Below, one piece after another: positions 1 through 8,703 of a stretch of 64,000 bases of DNA (its first letter is position 1; the number at the start of each line of letters is the position of its first letter). The notes beneath the pieces are model-generated. The model was not told where the DNA came from and made no database searches. It worked only from the letters and a program-made list of their open reading frames with translations. The stretch lies in the NCBI GenBank assembly GCA_020830965.2, contig JACCFC020000002.1:1-64000 (forward strand). Reading direction: 5' to 3'. The stretch comes from Neisseriaceae bacterium TC5R-5. GTDB lineage: Bacteria; Pseudomonadota; Gammaproteobacteria; Burkholderiales; Chromobacteriaceae. The position numbers were made by a program, and so were the translations under genes.

Positions 1-21
1 TACACTTATCGGTTATTCAGT

Positions 22-33
22 TTGTTAAAGAGC
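22..33 (-). promoter_or_regulatory. rrn boxA antitermination site
   Basis: On the minus strand this reads GCTCTTTAACAA, the core of the boxA antiterminator found in bacterial rRNA operon leaders, where it recruits the NusB/NusE complex. It lies about 50 bases downstream of the expected start of the promoter at 89-117 and points out of the window's left edge, so a 16S rRNA gene should begin shortly beyond base 1. The sequence match is direct; the rRNA gene itself is inferred. Confidence 0.8.
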
Positions 34-88
34 GTTTCAGCTAGTTCCCAGAACCCTTCCTGCTGGCCTGTCTCTGCTGAGGTGGCGA

Positions 89-117
89 ACTATACCCACA
101 CCAATGAATCACGTCAA
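89..117 (-). promoter_or_regulatory. Strong sigma-70 promoter, probably rrn operon promoter
   Basis: The minus strand has a -35 box TTGACG (112-117), a 17-base spacer and a -10 box TATAGT (89-94). The DNA just upstream (about 120-200) is very AT-rich, as expected for an UP element. With boxA at 22-33 in the same direction, this has the layout of an rRNA operon promoter and leader. It fires leftward, away from argJ, whose stop lies about 110 bases upstream. Confidence 0.75.
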
Positions 118-224
118 CACCATTTTGACAAAAAGATGAAAATTAAAAGAAATAAAACAGGTCGTTTTACTATAAGCCTTTAAATAGATTAAACAATCCT
201 GTTTTTGCCGGCTGATAATTTTTA

Positions 225-1442
225 TCAACTCCGATAGTCTGCGTTGATTTTTACGTAGTCGTAGGAGAAGTCGCAGCTCCACACGGTAGCTTCCGCCGCC
301 CCACGATCTAGCAAAATCTTGACGGTAATCTCTGCCTGCTGCATCACTCGCTGCCCGTCTTCTTCCTGATATTGAGGATGACGGCCACCATTGCTGGCGA
401 CCAAGACATCATCCAGATACAGCTTGACTCTATTGACGTCCAGATCCTGCACCCCCGCGTAGCCAATCGCGCACAGCAGGCGCCCTAGATTGGGGTCGGA
501 GGCAAAGAAGGCGGTTTTAACCAGAGGAGAGCGTGCGATGGCATAGGCCACTTGTTTGCACTCATCAACGCTGCGCCCTCCTTGTACTTGAATGGTGATG
601 AACTTGGTTGCCCCTTCGCCATCACGAATAATAGCTTGCGCGAGTTCAATCGCCAGCTTGAGCAGGGCTTGCTTCAAGACGCTATAAGCAGGATGCGAAA
701 CTGAGTCGATCAGCGGCGCTGTACTCTTGCCGGTGGCGATCAGCATAAAGCTGTCATTCGTTGAGGTGTCGCCATCAACTGAAATGCAGTTGAAGGATAG
801 CTCCGCCACTTCTTTTAGCAGTTGGCGAATCACCGGGCGGGTAATAGAGGCATCAGTGGCGATGAAGCTGAGCATGGTGGCCATATTAGGATGGATCATG
901 CCGGCCCCTTTGGCGATGCCAGTAATATGTACTGAGTGCCCTTCTATTGCTAATTGGACACTGGCTGCCTTCGGCGTGGTATCGGTAGTCATGATGGCCG
1001 CGGCAGCGGTACTCCAGTCCGCAGCTTGCCTGGCAGGTAGCGCTTGTATGATTTTATCTACCGGCAGCGGTTCCAAAATGACACCGGTGGAGAAGGGAAG
1101 AATCTGCTCCACTTCGCAGCCCAACTCTGCAGCCAGACTCTGGCAAACCTGTAGCGCATCGGCCCGACCTTGCTCGCCGGTACCCGCATTGGCATTACCG
1201 GTATTAATGATAAGCGCGCGCGTTTGGACGCTAGCCTCTAGATGTTGCTTAGAGATTTGCACGGGTGCTGCGCAAAAACGGTTCTGGGTAAAGACACCGG
1301 CAACGGTATTACCCTTGTCCAGATGAATCACCAGCACATCGTTACGTGCTGCGGTTTTGATGCCAGCGGCAGCGACGCTAAGTTGCAGGCCGGCGATGGG
1401 ATATAAAGAATCTGCGTTGGCAGCTTTGAGATTGACGGCCAT
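225..1442 (-). CDS. argJ: Bifunctional glutamate N-acetyltransferase / N-acetylglutamate synthase ArgJ
   Basis: ArgJ moves the acetyl group from N-acetylornithine to glutamate, recycling it in arginine biosynthesis; many members also use acetyl-CoA. The 405 residues match the usual length. The self-cleavage signature is clear: [14 protein letters not shown], with the nucleophilic Thr at about residue 189. Cleavage before this Thr gives the alpha and beta chains of a cytoplasmic heterotetramer. TGNANAGTG near residue 81 is another family hallmark. The ATG start gives the family-typical N-terminus. It follows recQ on the same strand after a 75-base gap, and the rrn promoter lies downstream. Whether it is mono- or bifunctional cannot be decided by eye. 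Confidence 0.95.
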   Translation of the reverse strand: MAVNLKAANADSLYPIAGLQLSVAAAGIKTAARNDVLVIHLDKGNTVAGVFTQNRFCAAPVQISKQHLEASVQTRALIINTGNANAGTGEQGRADALQVCQSLAAELGCEVEQILPFSTGVILEPLPVDKIIQALPARQAADWSTAAAAIMTTDTTPKAASVQLAIEGHSVHITGIAKGAGMIHPNMATMLSFIATDASITRPVIRQLLKEVAELSFNCISVDGDTSTNDSFMLIATGKSTAPLIDSVSHPAYSVLKQALLKLAIELAQAIIRDGEGATKFITIQVQGGRSVDECKQVAYAIARSPLVKTAFFASDPNLGRLLCAIGYAGVQDLDVNRVKLYLDDVLVASNGGRHPQYQEEDGQRVMQQAEITVKILLDRGAAEATVWSCDFSYDYVKINADYRS

Positions 1443-1517
1443 GTATCACTCCGAAGATGAAATTATTCGGCGTGATTGTAACGGAATTGGCTGTCGGTAC
1501 CAGAGCGTTGGATAGCG

Positions 1518-3320
1518 CTATACCGTACTGGCCGCTTCGCACAGCAGCTGCAATAAGGCATCGCCATAACGGGCGAGCTTTAATTCACCCAAGCCATAAG
1601 CCCGACCCAGCTCGCCCCTGCTGGTTGGGTGACGCTCGACCAGATCGCGCAGGGTGCGATCGGTGAAAATCACATAGGCCGGTACGTTTTGCTCATCGGC
1701 TATCTGGCGACGCCAGGCGCGTAAGGCCTGCCATAACCGCTCTTCACGCTCGGTGCGCAGCCAGCGATCACCACTAATATGGCTGCGCGCTTTTTTCTCG
1801 TCCGCCAGTGGCCGCAAATAAATAGGCTGCAAACCTTTAAGCAGCGGGCGACAGGCTTCGGTCAGTACCAGCGACTGCCCACGCGCAATGTCCACCTGCA
1901 AGAGTTGACGAGCCACCAGTTGCCGGATAATGGAGCGCCAGCCACGCTGGTTGTAATCCTTGCCAATCCCATAGGTGGATAAACGATCATGCCCTAGTGC
2001 CGCCATGCTCGGCGTGTTGCGTCCGAGCAACACATCAATCACATGCCCGGTCGAGAAACGCTGCCCCACACGGTAAATACAGGACAGTAATTTTTGCACC
2101 AGCACGGTGGCATCGAAGGTGACGGGCGGATACAGGCAATTATCACAATGACCGCAAGGAGCATGTTGTTCGCCAAAATGGGCCAATATATGCTGCCGAC
2201 GGCAACTGGCCGTCTCGCAGAATGCCAGCATGGCATCCAGCTTGCTCAATTCCACCTGTTTTTGCAGCGCCGCCATTTCGCCGCCTTCTATCATCTGCCG
2301 CAATTGCACCACATCGTTCAGGCCATAGCACAGCCAACTGACAGCGGGCAGACCATCGCGCCCGGCCCGACCCGATTCTTGGTAAAAATTCTCCGGGCTT
2401 TTGGGCATATCAATATGGGCGACAAAACGTACATCGGGCTTATCAATGCCCATGCCGAATGCCACTGTCGCCACCATCACGATGCCCTCCTCACGCAGAA
2501 ACTGGCGTTGGTGGCTATCGCGCAGCTGATGCGTCAAACCGGCATGGTAGGGCAGCGCCGGAATGCCGTTATCGCACAACCATTGCGCGGTTTCATCGAC
2601 ACGCTTGCGCGACAAACAATACACAATGCCGGAAGCGCCCACATGTTCGTGGCGGATAAACTCCAGCAGCTGCTTTTTGGCATTGTGTTTTTCTATCACC
2701 TGATAATAGAGATTAGGCCGATCAAAGCTGGATAGAAATACCCGGGCCTCGGCCAACTGCAGATAATGCAGAATGTCGAGTTGGGTTTGCTCATCGGCAG
2801 TAGCCGTTAGCGCAATGCGCGGCACCTGTGGAAAACGCTGCGCCAGGATACCCAGCTGCTGATACTCCGGCCGGAAGTCGTGGCCCCAATGACTGACGCA
2901 ATGCGCTTCATCAATAGCGAACAGGCTGATCTGCAACTGCTCCAAAAATGCCAGAAAGCGCGGCATCAGCAAACGTTCGGGTGCCACATAGAGTAGATCG
3001 AGACGGCCATCACGCGCTTGCTGGGCAATTTCCCTGGCCGCGTCCGACGACGTGGCCGAGTTAAGACAGGCCGCCGCCACGCCCTGCGCCAGCAGGGTGG
3101 CGACCTGATCCTGCATCAGCGCAATCAACGGCGACACCACGATGGCAACGCCGGGGCGCATCAGCGCCGGAATCTGAAAGCACAGGCTTTTACCGCCACC
3201 GGTAGGCATCAACACCAGCGCATGACCGCCGTCGGCGATATGCGCAACAATCTCCCCCTGCTGACCACGAAACGCCGAGTAGCCAAAAATGTTTTTTAAA
3301 AGGGAGGGGGCATCCTGCAT
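1518..3320 (-). CDS. recQ: ATP-dependent DNA helicase RecQ
   Basis: RecQ is a 3'-5' helicase of recombination and replication-fork repair. In order it shows the helicase core (Walker A TGGGKS near residue 43, DEAH in FAIDEAHCVSHWG, the FRPEY aromatic loop), the zinc-binding segment with four cysteines (CETASC ... CGHCDNC) and winged helix, and a C-terminal HRDC domain over the last ~80 residues. The ATG at 3320 is chosen over one 39 bases upstream because it follows an AGGA and gives the usual short N-terminus before the helicase core. The product is 600 residues, normal for the family. It is divergent from the lipoprotein gene at 3459. Confidence 0.95.
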   Translation of the reverse strand: MQDAPSLLKNIFGYSAFRGQQGEIVAHIADGGHALVLMPTGGGKSLCFQIPALMRPGVAIVVSPLIALMQDQVATLLAQGVAAACLNSATSSDAAREIAQQARDGRLDLLYVAPERLLMPRFLAFLEQLQISLFAIDEAHCVSHWGHDFRPEYQQLGILAQRFPQVPRIALTATADEQTQLDILHYLQLAEARVFLSSFDRPNLYYQVIEKHNAKKQLLEFIRHEHVGASGIVYCLSRKRVDETAQWLCDNGIPALPYHAGLTHQLRDSHQRQFLREEGIVMVATVAFGMGIDKPDVRFVAHIDMPKSPENFYQESGRAGRDGLPAVSWLCYGLNDVVQLRQMIEGGEMAALQKQVELSKLDAMLAFCETASCRRQHILAHFGEQHAPCGHCDNCLYPPVTFDATVLVQKLLSCIYRVGQRFSTGHVIDVLLGRNTPSMAALGHDRLSTYGIGKDYNQRGWRSIIRQLVARQLLQVDIARGQSLVLTEACRPLLKGLQPIYLRPLADEKKARSHISGDRWLRTEREERLWQALRAWRRQIADEQNVPAYVIFTDRTLRDLVERHPTSRGELGRAYGLGELKLARYGDALLQLLCEAASTV

Positions 3321-3458
3321 GGTTGGGTCAATCCTGGAAAAGCGGCTATTGTACGGCAAGCCTTAACACACGTCCCTGCTCTGCGTGGCAACAACGTAAA
3401 AACTGGCCGCCCGCACCCTGGCTGTGCGAAACTCTGCGGGTTTCTTTGGAGCTTACTT

Positions 3459-3953
3459 ATGCGCACTCTCTACTTTATATTGCTGACTACGCTGCTTTTG
3501 GGCGGCTGTGCCAGCACAGGCAGTATCGGCAACGGCCAATCTGCCAGCAAAACCAGCGCCGCCAACACTGCCAACGTCCCACCCGCCCCGGCCAATGCCG
3601 ACTGGCAGAATCTGGGCGTCTCACCCAGTGGCAATATTCTTAACGAAATCGATAAGCTCTCGATCAAACGCGAAGGTGCCATAGTGACCTTCCGTGACCG
3701 CAAAACCATTTTCAATCTGCGCAAAGAGAATTTTCTATCTACGCCCAAGCATAAAATCTCCATCAATACCTGGCAGATGGACTGCGCCCAACGCACCTTC
3801 CGGCTACAGGACATGCTGTTATTTGACGAAAATGGCCGTCAGCTTGCCAGCTTCTCTTATAATGACAAGCAGATCAAAGCCATACCGATTGTGGCCAACT
3901 CTGCCAGCTACCAGCAAATGCTGCTGGTGTGTCAGGGCGTGCCCGGCTTTTAA
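3459..3953 (+). CDS. Small predicted outer-membrane/periplasmic lipoprotein
   Basis: This 164-residue protein starts with a lipoprotein signal peptide (lipobox LGGC, Cys at about 17), followed by a low-complexity Ser/Ala/Asn/Pro linker to about residue 47. The rest is a compact domain with two cysteines (about 110 and 159) that could form a disulfide. A GGAG precedes the ATG. The stop is 29 bases before the parA start, so the two may be co-transcribed. I do not recognise the family. The pattern resembles small 'surface-adhesin/stress' lipoproteins of proteobacteria, but no function can be assigned. Confidence 0.75.
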   Translation: MRTLYFILLTTLLLGGCASTGSIGNGQSASKTSAANTANVPPAPANADWQNLGVSPSGNILNEIDKLSIKREGAIVTFRDRKTIFNLRKENFLSTPKHKISINTWQMDCAQRTFRLQDMLLFDENGRQLASFSYNDKQIKAIPIVANSASYQQMLLVCQGVPGF

Positions 3954-3982
3954 ACCAGCAAACCATTCGTTCAGGGGGGCTT

Positions 3983-4780
3983 ATGCCAGCTATCCGTCGC
4001 GTTGTATTCAACCAAAAAGGTGGAGTGGGCAAGTCCACCATTACTGTTAATCTGGCAGCCGTCGCCGCCAAGCAGGGCAAAAAGGTATTACTGGTAGACC
4101 TCGACCCGCAAGGCAATGCCAGCCAATACCTGCTGGGCGCACAGGCACACCCCGACACCCCCACGCTGGCTGACCTGTTTGAACAAATACTCAGCATCTC
4201 CATTTTTGGCAAAGACCCGGAGGCATTTGTCCAAGCGACACCGATAGCCGGCTTGTCCCTACTGGCTTCCCACCCGGAACTGGCCGAACTGATGATCAAG
4301 CTGGAATCCCGCTACAAAATGTTCAAGCTGAAAGAAGCTCTGGACAAACTGGCCCCCCAGTACGACGAAATCTGGATAGACACCCCGCCAGCACTCAATT
4401 TTTATACCCGCTCGGCGCTGATTGCCGCCAACCGCTGCCTGATTCCGTTCGACTGCGACGCCTTCTCCCGCCAGGCTCTGTACAACCTGCAAAACAGCAC
4501 CGACGAATTACGGGCAGACCATAACCCGCATCTCTTTATAGAAGGCATTGTCGTCAACCAGTTTCAAGCGCGCGCCAGCCTGCCGGTACGACTGGTTGCC
4601 GAACTCATCGCCGAAGGACTGCCGGTGCTGCAATCCACACTGTCCGTCTCGGTTAAGATCCGCGAATCACACGACGCCGCCTGCCCGATGGTTTATCTTG
4701 ATCCGCGCCACAAACTCTCGCGCGAATTCGAAGCGCTGTATCAGGAGCTGAGTACCGCCAAACACACCACCGCAGCCTGA
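3983..4780 (+). CDS. ParA/MinD-family ATPase (orphan, no ParB)
   Basis: The protein is a deviant-Walker P-loop ATPase of the ParA family: KGGVGKST at residues 12-19, the DLDPQGN switch near 42, and IDTPP near 133. Such proteins position DNA, chemoreceptors or other cargo by ATP-driven dimerisation on the nucleoid. The ATG at 3983 follows a G-rich ribosome site and puts the P-loop at the N-terminus, as expected (265 residues); the in-frame upstream start overlapping the lipoprotein gene is less likely. No ParB, no parS-like repeat and no chemotaxis gene is nearby, so the cargo is unknown. It is convergent with comEC, with only 14 bases between stops. Confidence 0.88.
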   Translation: MPAIRRVVFNQKGGVGKSTITVNLAAVAAKQGKKVLLVDLDPQGNASQYLLGAQAHPDTPTLADLFEQILSISIFGKDPEAFVQATPIAGLSLLASHPELAELMIKLESRYKMFKLKEALDKLAPQYDEIWIDTPPALNFYTRSALIAANRCLIPFDCDAFSRQALYNLQNSTDELRADHNPHLFIEGIVVNQFQARASLPVRLVAELIAEGLPVLQSTLSVSVKIRESHDAACPMVYLDPRHKLSREFEALYQELSTAKHTTAA

Positions 4781-4794
4781 AAGCCCACGCCGAC

Positions 4795-7065
4795 TCAATC
4801 CGCCATCCCGCACGGCCCCTCTGCCCGCCAATAACGCCGTTGCTGCTGCCGCCAGCAGCCAACGGCCAGCTCATTACCCATCTCCAGCATCAAGGCGCCA
4901 TCCCAATCGGTACGTAACACGGCCACCTCATACTGCTGCAAACGCTGCAACACACTGGGGTGCGGATGACGATAGCGGTTCAGATAACCGGCACTGATCA
5001 CCGCATAACGAGGCTGCACCGCCTGCAACCAGGCACTGCCGGTAGCGGTTTTACTGCCATGATGACCGACCACCAAGACCGTGCTGCGCACGCGTACATT
5101 ACCCTGCGCCAGCAAGCCCTGCTCTACCGCCTGCGGAGCATCCCCCATCAGCAATAAAGCCTGCTGCTGACTGGCCACCCGTAAAATACAGCTGCGCGAA
5201 TTATCATCAGTACGCAGCTCATTCGCCGCCGGTGATAACACATCAAAACGGATACCATCCCACACCCAGCTTAAACCCTGCCGACAGGGCTCACCCCGTA
5301 AACCCAGCCCTGGCAGACTTTCTGGCTGCCCCGCCAACACCTGCCGTACCGGCAAGCTGCGCACCACCCCGGCGGCTGCGCCATCGTGGTCATAATCGTG
5401 GTGCGACAACAACAGCACGTCCAACTGTCGTACCCCCAAACCCTGCAAACCAGGTAACACCACCCGCTCCGCCTCTGGCAGGCCGGTATCAAACAACAAG
5501 CTGTGTGTGGCAGTCTGCACCAGCACTGACAAACCCTGCCCCACATCCAGCACCGTCGCGCGAAATGTTCCCGCTAACGGCGGTGTAGGTCGATAACACA
5601 GCATCGGCAGCAACAGTAAGGCCGCCAACGCCCGCCCCGGCACACCACGCGGCGCAATCAGCCACAGCGCGCCCCACAGCGCTAACAGTAATAAAGGCCA
5701 CGGTGTTGCGGGTAAGGCTAAAGATGGCCACTGCGCCAGCCACTCCACCCACCCATAAAAACCCCGCACCAGCCAGGCGGCCAGCTGCAAAGGAAAATCC
5801 CACGGTGACAACACAGCAAACAAAGCTAATGGCGTCAGCAAGGCTGACACATAAGGAATGGCCAGCGCATTGGCCAGCGGCGACACCAGCGGGAAACGGG
5901 CAAACCACCACAGCAGCGGCACCACGCTGCACACCCCGGCCGACCATTGCCCAGCCAAGACCAGCCGCCACTTAGCCGCTGGTCGCCGCCGCCCCACACT
6001 CACCGCCAACAAGGCCGCCACCAAACCAAACGATAACCACACCCCCGGTGCTAGCACACAAAACGGGTCCACCACCAGCACCACCGCCAAGGCCAGCCAC
6101 CACAAATGAAACGGCGATAAGGCCCGCCGCCAGCACAACATCAATAAAGCACTGCCCAACATATAAAGTGTGCGTTGTGTCGGCACCGAAAAGCCGGCCA
6201 ATAAGGCATACAGCGTGGCCACCACAAAAGCAAAGCCCGCAATCAATAAACGCGGTGCCGCCCAAGGCGGACAGTAACGCCGCAAGATGGCCGCCGCCAG
6301 CGCCGCCGCCAAACCGGCCAGCATGCCGACATGCAAGCCCGAAATCGACACCAGGTGGGTCAAACCGGTCGCCGAAAACAGCTGCCAATCGCTGCGCGCC
6401 ACTCGTTGCTGCGCACCTACCGTCAAGGCCGTAATCAAGGCCGACTCCCGCCCCACCCCCAACACTCGCTCCACCCTGGCCACCAAAGCGGCACGCGCGC
6501 TATCCACCCAGGCCAGCGCCTGCTGACTATCTGCCAGCCGCTGCCGCTGCTTGGCCAGCGAACCGCTCGCCAGCACCCCATCGGCCCACTGCTTCTGCTC
6601 GCTATCAAAGCCAAAGGCATTCGCCTGCCCGTGCCGCCGCTTAAAACGTCCGCTCAACTCCCAGCGGCTACCCGTTGGCCACTCACGCTGGCCATAATCC
6701 GACACCGCCACCCGCGCCGGTAACTGCACACCCGCCGTCAAGGTCTGTTCCACCAACAACTCCAGCCGGGTACCATATTGCGAGATATTAGGCAAACCAC
6801 GTACCGCCGCCACAAAGCGAATCGGCCGCTGCTCCCACGCTGCCGGTAAGTCCTGCGCCAAACGCCACTCCGCCCGCACAGCGGCATAGCCCACGCCCAG
6901 CAACAAAACACACAACCCCCGCCCCCAACGCTGCCCACCCGACGGCAGCCAAGTAGCAAGCAGCCACCCCGCCGCCGCCAACAGCACACAAATGCCAGCC
7001 ACCGGCAGCTCCGGCAAAAAAGCACACAGCGTGATACCGGCTAAAAAAGGAATAAGCACCCACAT
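4795..7065 (-). CDS. comEC: ComEC/Rec2 DNA-uptake channel protein
   Basis: ComEC is the inner-membrane channel that carries single-stranded DNA into the cytoplasm during natural transformation. The 756 residues have the full family layout: N-terminal membrane segments with a soluble OB-like loop, a Competence-domain membrane region (SISGLHVGM near residue 240 is a hallmark), and a C-terminal metallo-beta-lactamase domain with HHDYDHDG near residue 555 and GHHGSKT near 670. The length and intact metal motifs suggest a functional gene. It is divergent from the ankyrin gene. Competence would offer one route for the recombination seen elsewhere in this window (inference). Confidence 0.93.
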   Translation of the reverse strand: MWVLIPFLAGITLCAFLPELPVAGICVLLAAAGWLLATWLPSGGQRWGRGLCVLLLGVGYAAVRAEWRLAQDLPAAWEQRPIRFVAAVRGLPNISQYGTRLELLVEQTLTAGVQLPARVAVSDYGQREWPTGSRWELSGRFKRRHGQANAFGFDSEQKQWADGVLASGSLAKQRQRLADSQQALAWVDSARAALVARVERVLGVGRESALITALTVGAQQRVARSDWQLFSATGLTHLVSISGLHVGMLAGLAAALAAAILRRYCPPWAAPRLLIAGFAFVVATLYALLAGFSVPTQRTLYMLGSALLMLCWRRALSPFHLWWLALAVVLVVDPFCVLAPGVWLSFGLVAALLAVSVGRRRPAAKWRLVLAGQWSAGVCSVVPLLWWFARFPLVSPLANALAIPYVSALLTPLALFAVLSPWDFPLQLAAWLVRGFYGWVEWLAQWPSLALPATPWPLLLLALWGALWLIAPRGVPGRALAALLLLPMLCYRPTPPLAGTFRATVLDVGQGLSVLVQTATHSLLFDTGLPEAERVVLPGLQGLGVRQLDVLLLSHHDYDHDGAAAGVVRSLPVRQVLAGQPESLPGLGLRGEPCRQGLSWVWDGIRFDVLSPAANELRTDDNSRSCILRVASQQQALLLMGDAPQAVEQGLLAQGNVRVRSTVLVVGHHGSKTATGSAWLQAVQPRYAVISAGYLNRYRHPHPSVLQRLQQYEVAVLRTDWDGALMLEMGNELAVGCWRQQQRRYWRAEGPCGMAD

Positions 7066-7261
7066 GACAATATACTAACGCGCCAACCCGGCACACACAC
7101 CGCGCCCAAAGAACAGGACGAAGGGACACATATTGGTTTATAACGGCATAGAAACCCGTCACAATCCGGGTGGCAAAATAGCGCCCATTGAAATATGGCG
7201 CTGAAATAGCGGCCTGCGATGCGGCCAGACACACTTCACTTTAATTAGGGATGGAAGCGGT

Positions 7262-7993
7262 ATGAATCTGAAACAGTTACTTCTAGCGGGCACATTTGCT
7301 TTAAGCACCGCTCATTTGCTGGCGGCAGAAAATGATGCGGCGGCTACCACGGTCGATTTATCCAAATTTCGCTACAACCTGGAACAGATGCAAGTCATCG
7401 CCAACCCCAAGCTGCTAGCACATCGTACTTTTTATGAAAAGCCCTCCACCGGCCCGGATGCAGCTTGGTTTGATGCAGTCAAGCAAGGCAATCTGGAAGC
7501 GGTAAAAGCCATGGTAGCAGCCGGGCAAAATCTGGAAGCCAAAGATGAGGACGCACTAGGACAAACGGCTTTAGGCTGGGCAGCCTTTATCGGTTATCTG
7601 GACATGGTGCAATATCTGGTGGAACAAGGTGCCGATATTCGCGCTACCGATCGTGCCGATGTGTACAACACCATCAAATCAGCCGTAATGGGCAATAATG
7701 TAGAAGTCGTTAAATATCTGCACGGACTGTTAAAAGACGAGATCAATTGGGATGCCCGAGAAAAGGATAACGAAACCCTGTTTTTAGTCGCCGCGGTAGA
7801 TGGCAGGCTGGAAACCGTTAAATACATCTTGCAGTTTCATCCCGACATCAATGTCGTCGCCGTCAATGAGCAGCCCAAAATTAACGCCAGCCCGCTGAGT
7901 GGAGCCTGTGAAAGAGGCTTTAGCGATGTGGCTGATTTACTGATAGAAAACGGTGCGATTAACCACAAAACTGGTAAATCCAGCTGTAACTAA
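7262..7993 (+). CDS. Exported ankyrin-repeat protein
   Basis: The 243-residue protein has a cleavable signal peptide (ends near LLAAEN, about residue 22) and three or four ankyrin repeats from about residue 75 to the end, including LGQTALGWAAFIGYLDMVQYLVEQGADI. Ankyrin repeats bind other proteins; the partner is unknown. A GGGATGGAAG ribosome site precedes the ATG. Periplasmic ankyrin proteins are sometimes linked to catalases, but the catalases here lie far away. It is followed by an inverted repeat and a MITE-like element before the PAAR gene of the type VI island on the other strand. Confidence 0.85.
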   Translation: MNLKQLLLAGTFALSTAHLLAAENDAAATTVDLSKFRYNLEQMQVIANPKLLAHRTFYEKPSTGPDAAWFDAVKQGNLEAVKAMVAAGQNLEAKDEDALGQTALGWAAFIGYLDMVQYLVEQGADIRATDRADVYNTIKSAVMGNNVEVVKYLHGLLKDEINWDAREKDNETLFLVAAVDGRLETVKYILQFHPDINVVAVNEQPKINASPLSGACERGFSDVADLLIENGAINHKTGKSSCN

Positions 7994-8058
7994 GCTGACA
8001 AACAACTATCTTCACCATCCGCCGCCCAATGAAAATCAGCCGGGCCATGGCCGCACAG

Positions 8059-8090
8059 TAAGCCCTTCGCCAGCGCTGGCGGGGGGCTTA
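8059..8090. repeat. Perfect-armed inverted repeat, possible terminator
   Basis: TAAGCCC (8059-8065) and GGGCTTA (8084-8090) enclose a second palindrome GCCAGC/GCTGGC. The structure lies 66 bases after the ankyrin stop and directly abuts the left end of the MITE-like copy at 8091. No T-run follows, so it is a weak terminator candidate. The rest of the gap up to the PAAR stop (8207-8384) shows no gene or motif I can name. Confidence 0.4.
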
Positions 8091-8206
8091 AAAGCCGCTA
8101 ACAAAACCCCTGATCCCGCGTTGCACCCCCTTGCCGTACCACTGCTACTGTCTGCGTCGGCACGTACCTTGACTCAGGGGCTCTTTGAAGTCTTGTTGGC
8201 GGCTCT
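8091..8206 (+). repeat. MITE-like element, copy A
   Basis: This is one of five related elements in the window (others at 9907, 21352, 36726 and 54245). It begins AAAGCCGCTAACAAAAC and ends TTGTTGGCGGCTCTT, an imperfect terminal inverted repeat of about 20 bases. The interior (CCTGATCC..GCGTTGC..CTTGCCGTACCACTGCTAC) is shared with the other copies. There is no coding capacity. Orientation '+' is defined by the CCTGATCC end coming first. Confidence 0.7.
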
Positions 8207-8384
8207 TTGCCAATATAGGCTGGCTAAGCGATTTAGCCTGGTTGGCGGCAGGTATCGAAACAGCTAGCACCATTCTTGTTCGGTTAGTCCAGCGGGGTAA
8301 GCCAAGCGCTTATAAAGCGCCTATGCGGCCCATACCACAACGACGGCGACCAACTCCCGCTGCCCGGACACCAGCACAAAGCGT

Positions 8385-8657
8385 TTACGCCACCGTAGCG
8401 TTGGCACTACCCAGCAAGCGACAACCACACTCGCAGCGGTCACCTTCCAGCGCTACCGGCAAATCACCAAACAATGGGCCAGAGGCCTCGGCGATACGAT
8501 TAGGCCCGTGCGGCTGACCATTCGGGTAGGGCTTGGGGCATAACACCGCATCGTGTAAGCGCGCTAGCGGCTTACCCCATAGCTGATACGCCGGGTTGGC
8601 GCTCACTACCGCGCCACCACCATCGGTAAGATCGCCCAAGACAATCATTTTTTTCAT
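8385..8657 (-). CDS. PAAR-domain protein, type VI secretion spike tip
   Basis: A 90-residue single-domain protein with the PAAR pattern: GDLTDGGG near the start, a GKPLARLHD turn, HGPNRIAE, then a C-terminal CECGCRLL. PAAR proteins cap the VgrG trimer and help load effectors onto the type VI spike. AGGAG sits eight bases before the ATG. It is the last gene of the vgrG-tle-tli4 series on this strand, 46 bases after the Tli4-a stop. No extra effector domain is fused. Confidence 0.88.
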   Translation of the reverse strand: MKKMIVLGDLTDGGGAVVSANPAYQLWGKPLARLHDAVLCPKPYPNGQPHGPNRIAEASGPLFGDLPVALEGDRCECGCRLLGSANATVA

Positions 8658-8703
8658 TGCCTGCTCCTATCAACAATTTGCAATCATCAGCCTGCCCAAA
8701 TAC

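Noticed and set aside
2094-2735. Plus-strand open frame inside recQ
   Set aside because: Mirrors the helicase core; no family resemblance and no ribosome site.
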